This document shows positions 1-5,723 of a stretch of DNA of 14,848 nucleotides, piece by piece. Each line of letters starts with the position of its first letter. Position 1 is the first letter of the stretch. This DNA is from Lysobacteraceae bacterium. GTDB lineage: Bacteria > Pseudomonadota > Gammaproteobacteria > Xanthomonadales > Rhodanobacteraceae. The notes beneath the pieces are model-generated. The model saw only the letters and a list, made by a program, of their open reading frames with translations, did not search any database and was not told the DNA's origin. Location: assembly GCA_018971925.1 (NCBI GenBank), contig JAGWZT010000019.1, positions 1-14,848 on the forward strand, read 5' to 3'. The position numbers and the translations under genes are program-made.

Positions 1-29
1 TAGCGCAGCAGGTTGTTCAGTGGTTCGCT

Positions 30-617
30 TCAGCGCAACAGGATCCATACACCCAGCGCGGCGAACAACACCGCGGCAGCGAGCCGTGTCGCGCGCAGCG
101 GCAGGCGCGCGGCGAATCGAGCGCCGAGGAATACCACCGGCACGTTTGCGACCAGCATGCCCGCGGTGCTGCCTGCGATCACCTGCCACAGCGGCCGGTA
201 ATGAGCGCCCAGCACCACGGTCGCGATCTGCGTGCGATCGCCCAGTTCAGCCAGGAAGAACGCGATCACCGTCGCCACGAATACGCCGCGGCCGCGTCGT
301 GGCGGTGCGTCGACCGGTTCTTCGTTCTCCGGCAACAACGCCCACCCGGCCACAGCCAGGAACGACAACCCGATCAACCAGCGCTGCACTTCCGGCGTCA
401 TCCAGTGCGCCAGCCATGCGCCCGCTTCGGCGGCGATCGCGTGACTGAGCAGGGAAGCGACGAGAATGCCCGCGCAGATCGGCCACGGTTTGCGGAACTT
501 GGCCGCGAACACCAGCGAAAGCAATTGGGTCTTGTCGCCGATCTCGGCCAGCGCGACCGCGCCGAGTGAAACCAGGAAGGCTTGCAAGGGGAATCTCCGA
601 GGGGCCGGGTGACGCAT
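30..617 (-). CDS. UPF0016/GDT1-family membrane protein, probable Mn2+ exporter
   Basis: Predicted inner-membrane cation transporter of the UPF0016 (GDT1/TMEM165, MneA-like) family, whose bacterial members export manganese. From the ATG at 617 the protein has 195 residues. It shows the two family signatures E-x-G-D-K/R-T-Q, EIGDKTQ at residues 25-31 and ELGDRTQ at 124-130, each opening a hydrophobic three-helix half with a charged Pro/Arg loop between them (about 96-111). A longer reading frame back to 698 would start inside the riboswitch, so it is rejected. The ATG at 617 has GAGG six bases upstream. A TTG at 587 with GGAG seven bases upstream would give 185 residues and the N-terminus usual for the family (LQAFLVSLG), so the true start could be either. 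The riboswitch upstream supports a role in manganese homeostasis. The family call is firm; the substrate is inferred. Confidence 0.9.
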   Translation of the reverse strand: MRHPAPRRFPLQAFLVSLGAVALAEIGDKTQLLSLVFAAKFRKPWPICAGILVASLLSHAIAAEAGAWLAHWMTPEVQRWLIGLSFLAVAGWALLPENEEPVDAPPRRGRGVFVATVIAFFLAELGDRTQIATVVLGAHYRPLWQVIAGSTAGMLVANVPVVFLGARFAARLPLRATRLAAAVLFAALGVWILLR

Positions 618-654
618 GACAATCCTCATGCGCGTTCCGGCCCGGACACGTGCA

Positions 655-770
655 CGCGGACTGTCGGTCTCGCCGATCGCTGCGATCGCTTGCGCCACGG
701 CCTGCGGGCCGAGTGTGTTGACGCAAGCCCTTCAGCAACATGCCGAAGGCGGCTACTCCCCGACGGAGTT
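655..770 (-). ncRNA. yybP-ykoY manganese riboswitch
   Basis: On the minus strand the hallmark GGGGAGTAGCC lies at 761-751 and the second conserved block CGAGACCGAC at 672-663. GTCGG (764-760) can pair with CCGAC (667-663) to close the P1 stem, as expected for this class, in which Mn2+ binds between the two conserved loops. GC-rich arms fill the space between, for example GGCCCGCAGGCC near 699-710. The element sits about 40-75 bases upstream of the possible start codons of a UPF0016 gene, a classic target. It probably raises exporter expression when manganese is high. Exact ends and the expression platform are not resolved. Confidence 0.9.
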
Positions 771-805
771 GGCGCAGCCTATCGGGTCGCTGCGGGCCGC
801 GCAAC

Positions 806-834
806 GTTACAATTCACCGATGCCAGACCAACAA
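806..834 (-). promoter_or_regulatory. candidate sigma-70 promoter of the riboswitch/Mn exporter transcript
   Basis: Reading the minus strand, TTGTTG (834-829) and TGTAAC (811-806) are separated by exactly 17 bases. This would place the transcript start near 799, a few dozen bases before the riboswitch core. Each hexamer matches the consensus only moderately, so this is a position-supported guess. Confidence 0.35.
808..820 (+). promoter_or_regulatory. ubiJ: candidate -10 element for ubiJ, possibly leaderless
   Basis: TACAAT at 808-813 matches the sigma-70 -10 consensus at five of six positions and ends six bases before the ubiJ ATG at 820. Initiation at the usual distance would fall on or next to the A of the ATG, giving a leaderless mRNA. 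No Shine-Dalgarno sequence precedes the ATG, which fits. No good -35 hexamer is visible. Confidence 0.35.
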
Positions 835-1485
835 CCGAACGCCTGGATTCCCCAGCCCTTGCGCAGGCTGGGCGGCCTCGCCCTGACCCTGGCCCTGAAC
901 CGGCTGCTTGCGCTCGATCCCGACGCGCGTGCCGCGGTCGGCAAACTGGAAGGCCGCCGCATCGGCGTGCATCTGCGCGGGCCGGAAATCGCCTTCGCGA
1001 TCGCCGCGCGCAACGGTACCCTGCAGATCGAGCCGCCGCCCGATGGCGGTGACGACGGCAGCGTCAACGATTTCGAAGTCAACGCGACGCCCGGTGCGCT
1101 GCTGGCGATGGCGCTCGGCCGCGGCGACGGCGCGCGGCCCGCAGGCCCCGCGGGCAAGGTGGACATCGCGGGTGATGCCGAACTGGCGCATCGCGTGCAG
1201 CAACTCGCGCGCGACTACAAACCGGATTTCGAAGCGGCGTTCGCGGCCGTGTTCGGTGAAGTAGCCGGCACCGCGATCGCACGGGCGCTGCACGACGCCG
1301 CGCGCTGGGCGGGCCAGGGCGCGAAGCATTTTCGCGACGATGGTGTCGACTGGTTGCGCGACGAGGCGCGCCTGACCGTGCCGCCCACCGAGATGAATGC
1401 GTTCCTCGACGACGTGGATACCCTGCGCGAGCGCACCGAGCGCCTGGCCGCGCGCATCCAGCGCCTGGGAGACCGCAAGCCATGA
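820..1485 (+). CDS. ubiJ: UbiJ, SCP2-domain ubiquinone biosynthesis accessory factor
   Basis: Accessory protein of aerobic ubiquinone biosynthesis. In Escherichia coli UbiJ binds lipid intermediates through its SCP2 domain and supports the soluble Ubi complex. The 221-residue product has an N-terminal sterol-carrier-like (SCP2) region at about 15-130, including a nucleotide-free beta-rich stretch with GTLQI and GKVDIAGDAELA. A helical C-terminal tail follows, ending in a coiled-coil-like run (TLRERTERLAARIQRLGD). Length is close to the E. coli protein (about 200). The ATG at 820 was chosen because it starts just before the conserved region and sits at a -10-like element; the frame is open back to 616, but that part overlaps the divergent riboswitch gene. 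The stop overlaps the ubiB start (ATGA), so the pair is translationally coupled. Confidence 0.88.
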   Translation: MPDQQPNAWIPQPLRRLGGLALTLALNRLLALDPDARAAVGKLEGRRIGVHLRGPEIAFAIAARNGTLQIEPPPDGGDDGSVNDFEVNATPGALLAMALGRGDGARPAGPAGKVDIAGDAELAHRVQQLARDYKPDFEAAFAAVFGEVAGTAIARALHDAARWAGQGAKHFRDDGVDWLRDEARLTVPPTEMNAFLDDVDTLRERTERLAARIQRLGDRKP

Positions 1486-3347
1486 CGCCGCTGCGCCTGT
1501 TGCCGCGCGTGCTGCACGTTGCCGCGGTACTGGTGCGCTATCGCATCGATGACCTGATCGACGAGGCGCATGTGATGCGCCCGTTGCGCTGGTTGCGGGC
1601 GTTGTTGCCGCGGCCGCGCAAGCAGATCGCCGCGCGGCCGCGTGGCGCGCGCCTGCGCCTCGCATTGACCGAACTCGGCCCGATCTGGGTCAAGGCGGGA
1701 CAGGTGTTGTCCACCCGCCGCGACCTGATTCCCGAAGACGTCGCCGATGAACTTGCGCACCTGCAGGACCAGGTGCCGCCGTTCCCCGGTGAGGTTGCGC
1801 GCACGATCGTCGAGGAGTCGCTGGGCAAACCGATCGGCGAGTTGTACGCGAGCTTCGACGAAGTGCCGCTGGCATCGGCCTCGATCGCGCAGGTGCATGC
1901 GGCGCGATTGCTGCCGTCTTTGCCCCCCTCTCCCTCGGAGAGAGGCGGACGCAGCCCGAGCGCGCAGCGCTGGGGTGAGGGTTCGCGCTCGCGCGGCGCA
2001 GCGTTTGGCGGTTTCGGACCCTCACCCGACGCTGCGCGCCGCCACGAAGCTCTTGGCCAGGGACGGCAGCTTCACCCGGAGGGAGAGGGAAAATTTGCGC
2101 AGCCTTCGGCTGCACGCTCCATCGGTCGCGAAGTCGTGGTCAAGGTATTGCGCCCGAACGTCGCGAGGAACATCGCGCACAACCTGGAATTGCTGGATGC
2201 GTTGGCCGGCATGGTCGAGCGCTGGCATCCGCAGGCCGACAAGATCCGCCCGCGCGACATGTTCAATGAAGTCGCCAAGACCCTGCACAACGAATTGAAC
2301 CTGCAGAACGAGGGTGCCAACGCCAGCCTGCTCCGCCGCAATTTCGAAAACTCCGACGACCTGTACGTGCCGGAAATCTTCTGGTCGCATACGGGCGAAA
2401 AAGTGCTGACGATGGAGCGCGTTCACGGCATTCCCGCCGACGACGTGGTCGCGCTCGACAAGGCCGGCATCGACCGCCGCGCGCTGGCGGCGAAGGGTGT
2501 GCGTCTCTTCTACGAACAGGTGTTCCGCGACAATTTCTTCCACGCCGACGCGCACCCCGGCAACATCTGGGTCGATCCCACGCGCACACGCGAACCGCGT
2601 TTCATCGCGCTGGATTTCGGCATCATGGGTTCGTTGCCGGACGAGGACCAGTACTGGCTCGCGGAAAATTTCATCGCGATGTTCGAGCGCAACTACCGCC
2701 GCATCGCCGAGCTGCATCTCGCGGCCGGCTGGATGCCGCGGCATATCCGCGTGGACGAGCTGGAAGCCGCAATCCGCACGGTCTGCGAACCGTACTTCAC
2801 GCGGCCGTTGTCGGAAATCTCGCTGGCCGAGGTGATCGCGAAACTGTTCAGCACCGCGCGCAAGTTCGAGCTGACCTTGCAGCCGCAGTTGATCCTGTTG
2901 CAGAAGACGCTGCTCAACGTGGAAGGTCTGGGGCGCCAGCTCGATCCGCAAATCGACATCTGGTCGGTGGCGCAACCGGTCTTGAAGCGCATCGTCGCCG
3001 ACCGTTACAGCGCGCGCCACGCCCTGCGCGAAATCCGCAAGCGCGTACCGGAATGGTTGCGCATCGCGCCGCTGATTCCGGAACGCATCCACAGCGCACT
3101 CGAAAAGCTGGCCGAGGGCAACGGACCGCTGCAGTTCGGCGAGCGCGAAATGGAAAACCTGCGCATGCTGCAGCGTGAAATCCAGCGTCGCATCCTCGTG
3201 GCCGCGTTCGGCGGCGCGCTGCTGATCGGCGCCGCGCTGGTATACGCGCTGGGACAACGCCAGAGTGTCTGGTTGCCCGCCGTCCTCGCGATCATCGGCT
3301 TTGTCAGCTTTGCCACCGCGTGGCCGTGGAAGCGCGCGAAGGAATAA
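1482..3347 (+). CDS. ubiB: UbiB, ABC1/ADCK-family atypical kinase/ATPase, with an in-frame repeat insertion
   Basis: Membrane-anchored atypical kinase-like ATPase needed for ubiquinone biosynthesis. Family hallmarks are all present: the K-x-G-Q motif (K71-Q74), the Ala-rich loop ASASIAQVH (131-139), the invariant lysine in VVVKVLRP (K221), the catalytic HADAHPGN block (354-361) and DFG (378-380). Two C-terminal membrane helices lie at about 571-590 and 597-614. The protein has 621 residues against about 546 in E. coli. The excess is one low-complexity stretch at residues 144-214, lying between the Ala-rich loop and the invariant lysine, where E. coli has only a few residues. It is encoded by a palindromic repeat (see separate entry) and keeps the frame. 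The start ATG overlaps the ubiJ stop by 4 bases. Whether the protein remains active is not visible, but all catalytic residues are intact. Confidence 0.95.
   Translation: MTPLRLLPRVLHVAAVLVRYRIDDLIDEAHVMRPLRWLRALLPRPRKQIAARPRGARLRLALTELGPIWVKAGQVLSTRRDLIPEDVADELAHLQDQVPPFPGEVARTIVEESLGKPIGELYASFDEVPLASASIAQVHAARLLPSLPPSPSERGGRSPSAQRWGEGSRSRGAAFGGFGPSPDAARRHEALGQGRQLHPEGEGKFAQPSAARSIGREVVVKVLRPNVARNIAHNLELLDALAGMVERWHPQADKIRPRDMFNEVAKTLHNELNLQNEGANASLLRRNFENSDDLYVPEIFWSHTGEKVLTMERVHGIPADDVVALDKAGIDRRALAAKGVRLFYEQVFRDNFFHADAHPGNIWVDPTRTREPRFIALDFGIMGSLPDEDQYWLAENFIAMFERNYRRIAELHLAAGWMPRHIRVDELEAAIRTVCEPYFTRPLSEISLAEVIAKLFSTARKFELTLQPQLILLQKTLLNVEGLGRQLDPQIDIWSVAQPVLKRIVADRYSARHALREIRKRVPEWLRIAPLIPERIHSALEKLAEGNGPLQFGEREMENLRMLQREIQRRILVAAFGGALLIGAALVYALGQRQSVWLPAVLAIIGFVSFATAWPWKRAKE
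1919..2113 (+). repeat. palindromic repeat element inserted in frame in ubiB
   Basis: Several inverted-repeat arms mark this segment as a repeat rather than ancestral coding sequence. CCCTCTCCCTC (1926-1936) pairs perfectly with GAGGGAGAGGG (2079-2089). An inner arm at 1961-1982 is complementary to 2018-2038 apart from a short mismatch, with GGGTGAGGGT/ACCCTCACCC at its core. GAAGCT (2046-2051) faces AGCTTC (2068-2073), and GCAGCC-TTC-GGCTGC (2099-2113) forms a small hairpin. The CCCTCTCCC...GGTGAGGGT style resembles dispersed intergenic repeats I recall from xanthomonad genomes. TTTGC occurs on both sides (1919-1923 and 2094-2098), but the spacing is not a multiple of three, so these are not convincing insertion duplications. 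Exact ends are uncertain. Confidence 0.8.
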
Positions 3348-3379
3348 AGTGTCGAGTTGGACTTCGCATACGCACAATC

Positions 3380-3521
3380 GTAGGTTGGGCTGACGCCGGC
3401 TTCATCGGCGGAAGCCCAACGTCATCGAGCCATGTTGGGTTTCGCAGGCGCTCCGCGCCCAGCACTTTGCGATTCTGCGTTGGGCTTCCCCCGGATCGAG
3501 TCCGGGGGAAGCCCAACCTAC
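3380..3521. repeat. GTTGGGCT-type palindromic intergenic repeat
   Basis: GTAGGTTGGGCT (3380-3391) and AGCCCAACCTAC (3510-3521) are a perfect 12-bp terminal inverted repeat. Inside are two hairpins. The first pairs GTTGGGCT (3384-3391) with AGCCCAAC (3413-3420), with an inner CGCCG/CGGCG stem. The second is a perfect 17-bp stem (3479-3495 with 3501-3517) around a 5-base loop. A further GTTGGG copy lies at 3434-3439. It fills the gap between the converging ubiB and gpmA genes, and its right end supplies the gpmA stop codon (TAG on the minus strand, 3520-3518). It looks like a dispersed repeat; copies elsewhere cannot be checked here. Confidence 0.8.
3479..3517. terminator. strong hairpin between converging genes, possible bidirectional terminator
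   Basis: A perfect 17-bp stem with loop TCGAG, GC-rich at its tip (TTCCCCCGGA facing TCCGGGGGAA), lies 132 bases past the ubiB stop and directly at the gpmA stop. There is no clear T-run on either side, so it may act as a weak or factor-aided terminator or as an mRNA 3'-end stabiliser. It is part of the larger repeat at 3380-3521. Confidence 0.4.
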
Positions 3522-4261
3522 CTGGCGCGCCCTTGGTTGGCGACCGCCGCTTCCTTCGCGGCAATGGCGTCGGCATCGCCGAGGTAAAAGTGCTTGACCG
3601 GCTTCAACGCGTCATCGAACCGGTACACCAGCGGGATGCCGTTCGGAATGTTGAGGCCAGTAATGTCGGCGTCGGAAATCCCGTCCAGATATTTCACCAG
3701 CGCGCGCATCGAATTGCCGTGTGCCGCCACCAGCACGCGCTGGCCGGAACGGATGGCGGGCGCCAGCACCTCGTGCCAGTACGGCAGCACGCGTGCCACG
3801 GTGTCCTTCAGGCATTCGGTGAGCGGAATCTGCGCGGGATCGAGCTTCGAATAGCGCGGATCGTTCGCACAGAAATTGTCCGCGGGATCGAGCGGCGGTG
3901 GTGGCACGTCGTAGCTGCGCCGCCAGATGTGCACCTGCTCGTCGCCGTGCTTTGCGGCGATCTCCGCCTTGTTCATGCCGGTCAGTGCGCCGTAGTGGCG
4001 CTCATTCAAACGCCAATCGGTGAGGACGGGAAGCCATGCGCTATCCATCGCGTCCATCACGCCCCACAGGGTGTGCACCGCGCGCGTCAGCACCGACGTG
4101 TGCGCGACGTCGAACGCGTAGCCTTCGCGCTTCAGCAGCTCACCGGCTTCGCGCGCCTCCAGGCGGCCCTGTTCCGACAGGTCGATGTCGGCCCAGCCGG
4201 TGAAGCGGTTTTCCCGGTTCCACAACGATTGGCCGTGGCGGATCATCACGAGGGTGGGCAT
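3518..4261 (-). CDS. gpmA: 2,3-bisphosphoglycerate-dependent phosphoglycerate mutase
   Basis: Glycolytic/gluconeogenic cytosolic enzyme interconverting 3- and 2-phosphoglycerate through a phosphohistidine. The 247-residue product has the family's usual length. It carries the RHG motif with the phosphorylated histidine (R8-H9-G10, in MIRHGQSLWN), R60 in the TSVLTRA block, the catalytic E87 in LNERHYGALTG and the second active-site histidine H181 in AAHGNS. The ATG at 4261 was chosen because it gives the family N-terminus MPTLVMIRHG. An in-frame ATG at 4294 overlaps a -10-like TACAAT and would add an unrelated leader. No clear Shine-Dalgarno sequence precedes 4261. The last codons end in a stop that belongs to the adjacent repeat, so the final few residues may have been altered by it. 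It stands alone, converging on ubiB. Confidence 0.97.
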   Translation of the reverse strand: MPTLVMIRHGQSLWNRENRFTGWADIDLSEQGRLEAREAGELLKREGYAFDVAHTSVLTRAVHTLWGVMDAMDSAWLPVLTDWRLNERHYGALTGMNKAEIAAKHGDEQVHIWRRSYDVPPPPLDPADNFCANDPRYSKLDPAQIPLTECLKDTVARVLPYWHEVLAPAIRSGQRVLVAAHGNSMRALVKYLDGISDADITGLNIPNGIPLVYRFDDALKPVKHFYLGDADAIAAKEAAVANQGRAR

Positions 4262-4292
4262 GACGACGGGTCCGGCGTAAACGAAAACGCGC

Positions 4293-4330
4293 ATTGTAGC
4301 GGTTCGACAACAGTGACCTGACAGTTGTCA
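4293..4330 (-). promoter_or_regulatory. gpmA: candidate gpmA promoter region with small palindrome
   Basis: On the minus strand TACAAT (4298-4293) is a good -10 hexamer placed about 30 bases before the gpmA ATG. About 20 bases further upstream lies the inverted repeat TGACA-GT-TGTCA (4319-4330), overlapping where a -35 would be; no good -35 hexamer is seen. The palindrome could be an operator, but nothing identifies a binding protein. Confidence 0.3.
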
Positions 4331-4379
4331 TGGTTATTTTGGCCTATTGTCGACACCACAATAGTCAGGCACGATCGCT

Positions 4380-4566
4380 GGGTCTGCTGACGCTATGCCA
4401 CAGCCCTGCGGGCCAAGGACCCCGGCCCGAAGGGTTGCTCCGCAGCGGCCGCCATACGGCGGTGCGCACCTTGACCATAGAACCACTTATGGTGCTGCGG
4501 TGCACGCCTTGTCTGGCAACCGCTGCGGAAGCAACGCGGTTCACGTGGCATAGCGTCAGCAGACCC
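4380..4566. mobile_element. MITE-like element with 22-bp terminal inverted repeats
   Basis: The first 22 bases (4380-4401, beginning GGGTCTGCTGACGC) are the exact reverse complement of the last 22 (4545-4566). Nested inside is a second pair: GTTGCTCCGCAGCGG (4434-4448) is complementary to 4520-4535 except for one extra A. Near the middle ACCATA and TATGGT flank an 8-base loop. The whole 187 bp could fold into one long hairpin. No transposase is encoded, and no clear target-site duplication is seen at the borders, so it is either an old non-autonomous insertion or a structured RNA or DNA element. I do not recognise the insertion-sequence family from the ends. Confidence 0.6.
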
Positions 4567-4597
4567 TAACCAAAGCGCACCGCGCAGGAGGTCACCC

Positions 4598-5326
4598 ATG
4601 CGATCCGCACGTTTTTGCACCCTTGCACTTGCCCTGTTGGCCCTGCCGCTCGCGCTGGCCGCGTGCGTCAATGGCGTCAATGGTTCGGTCGATGTCGCGG
4701 CCGGCACCAGTGTTTCCGATGCCAGCACCGTGAACGGTTCGGTTCACGTCGAGGCCAACGCCAAGGCCGACAAGGCCTCGACGGTCAACGGTTCGATCCA
4801 CCTGGCCGAAGGCGCCAAGGTGGGCAAGGCCGACACGGTGAACGGAAGCATCACGCTGGGCGAACACGCCATCGCGGGTAGCCTGACCACCGTCAACGGC
4901 CACATCACACTGGAAAAAAATGCCACCGTTTCCGGCAACGTCGAGGCCGTCAACGGCGACCTCAATCTCGCCGCCGGTTCGACCGTGAACGGCTCGCTGA
5001 CCAATGTCAACAAGCACATCACCATCGATGGCGCGCATGTCGGCCAGGGCATCACCACCGTCAACGGCGACATCGACATCACCGGCAACGCCGTGGTGGA
5101 TGGCGGTATCAAGGTGGTGAAACCGAAGGACAACGGCATCTTCGGCATCCACTTCGCCAGCGACAACATCCCGACGATCACGATCGGCGCGGGCGCCACC
5201 GTGAGTGGCCCGCTCACCTTCGAACGGCCGGTCAAGCTGTACATCAATGACCAGGCGCACGTCTCGGGAACCATCACCGGCGCGACCGCGGTGAAGTTCA
5301 GCGGCGCGACGCCGCCGGCGTCCTGA
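4598..5326 (+). CDS. predicted lipoprotein with T-V-N-G repeats (beta-solenoid-like)
   Basis: Function unknown. The 242-residue product has a lipoprotein signal peptide: basic MRSAR, a Leu/Ala-rich core and lipobox LAAC with the acceptor Cys at 23. Val at +2 favours the outer membrane. The mature part repeats the motif [T/A/N]-V-N-G with period 18-19: residues 26, 44, 62, 80, 98, 117, 136 (NVNK, degenerate) and 154. Hydrophobic residues alternate with small or polar ones between them (NGSIHLAEGAKVGKAD). This pattern suggests a right-handed beta-helix, reminiscent of but not identical to bactofilin-type domains. The last 70 residues (about 172-242) keep a beta-rich pattern without the motif. 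An excellent Shine-Dalgarno AGGAGGT sits 5 bases before the ATG. It stands alone, flanked by a MITE-like element and a terminator-like hairpin. Confidence 0.85.
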   Translation: MRSARFCTLALALLALPLALAACVNGVNGSVDVAAGTSVSDASTVNGSVHVEANAKADKASTVNGSIHLAEGAKVGKADTVNGSITLGEHAIAGSLTTVNGHITLEKNATVSGNVEAVNGDLNLAAGSTVNGSLTNVNKHITIDGAHVGQGITTVNGDIDITGNAVVDGGIKVVKPKDNGIFGIHFASDNIPTITIGAGATVSGPLTFERPVKLYINDQAHVSGTITGATAVKFSGATPPAS

Positions 5327-5349
5327 GCGGGATCGCGGCGTATCGATCA

Positions 5350-5380
5350 GGCGGCGCGTTCCGCAAACGGGCGTGCCGCC
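5350..5380 (+). terminator. terminator-like hairpin after the repeat lipoprotein gene
   Basis: GGCGGCGCG (5350-5358) pairs with CGTGCCGCC (5372-5380), one pair being G-T, around a 13-base loop. GTGTTTCT follows. It lies 24 bases past the stop codon. The T-tract is weak, so this is a moderate rho-independent terminator candidate. Confidence 0.45.
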
Positions 5381-5489
5381 GTGTTTCTGCGCATTGCTAC
5401 TCGTCCGGCGCGTTCCGCTCGACGGCTGGAGCGTGGGCGTGGATTTGCTTCGAGCATGCTTGCCCGGGGGTGCACGCAGCTGGTCCCTG

Positions 5490-5588
5490 ATCCAGTACCG
5501 CCATCGACCGGGTCGTAGCCACGATATTCGAGGGCGTGTAGCCCGCAGGGAGGGGCTGCGTCACGTTGCCGGTGGCGACGATTCCACA
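5490..5588 (-). pseudogene. glmS: decayed 5' fragment of glmS (glucosamine-6-phosphate synthase)
   Basis: Read leftwards, one frame gives CGIVATGNVTQPL from 5588 down. A second frame, shifted near 5545, gives GLHALEYRGYD ending at 5512. Placed end to end these match the N-terminus of GlmS, which begins M-C-G-I-V and has L-E-Y-R-G-Y-D about 25-30 residues later; the catalytic Cys codon TGT is at 5588-5586. The ATG that should precede it is replaced by CGG, there is at least one frameshift, and similarity stops shortly after GYD. It is therefore a short non-functional remnant. The match rests on two short conserved motifs recognised by eye. Confidence 0.6.
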
Positions 5589-5682
5589 CCGAAGGAGACC
5601 TTGTGGCGGGGTGAAAAAACGAGAAAATACAGCGAGTTTGAAGAAAAAACAGCGCCGTGACGCGTCCTTCGACCCCTGCGCC

Positions 5683-5698
5683 GGGCACGGTTTGTGCA
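5683..5698 (+). promoter_or_regulatory. candidate sigma-54 (RpoN) promoter of the exopolysaccharide operon
   Basis: GGGCACGGTTTGTGCA aligns to the -24/-12 consensus TGGCACG-N4-TTGCA with only two mismatches. The essential GG (5684-5685) and GC (5696-5697) are exactly 10 bases apart. The predicted transcript start is near 5710, about 110 bases before the first gene. Known XrtA-type loci are often controlled by RpoN with the PrsK/PrsR two-component system, which makes the site credible. No PrsR gene or enhancer site is identified in the window. Confidence 0.6.
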
Positions 5699-5723
5699 AG
5701 GCATCTTGGGTGATGCGAGAAAT

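Larger units (their letters stand above)
4262..4597. other. intergenic region between divergent gpmA and the repeat lipoprotein gene
   Basis: This 336-base gap holds no credible gene. It contains the gpmA promoter candidate, a small hairpin with CTATTGT (4344-4350) facing ACAATAG (4358-4364), the 187-bp inverted-repeat element at 4380-4566, and a strong Shine-Dalgarno sequence AGGAGGT (4586-4592) for the gene starting at 4598. No convincing sigma-70 promoter for that gene was found; it may lie inside or be overprinted by the element. Confidence 0.6.

Noticed and set aside
1..29. Possible end of a neighbouring gene at the left edge
   Set aside because: Too short to assign a frame or product.
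2022..3377. 451-codon open frame on the minus strand
   Set aside because: Antisense to ubiB, which has all family motifs; the composition (runs of Arg, Gln, Val, Asp) is that of a shadow frame in GC-rich DNA.
3384..3517. CRISPR-like repetition of GTTGGGCT/AGCCCAAC
   Set aside because: Copies alternate in orientation with irregular spacing and form hairpins, so this is a palindromic repeat element rather than a CRISPR array.
3320..4321. 333-codon open frame on the plus strand
   Set aside because: Antisense to gpmA and through a palindromic repeat; no domain recognised.
4330..4728. Open frames through the 187-bp inverted-repeat element
   Set aside because: They run through a perfect inverted repeat and have no transposase-like motifs.
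5347..5699. Possible small proteins in the gap before the exopolysaccharide operon (113 and 100 codons on minus, 95 on plus)
   Set aside because: No ribosome sites or conserved products. The only recognisable content is the frameshifted GlmS fragment, listed as a pseudogene.
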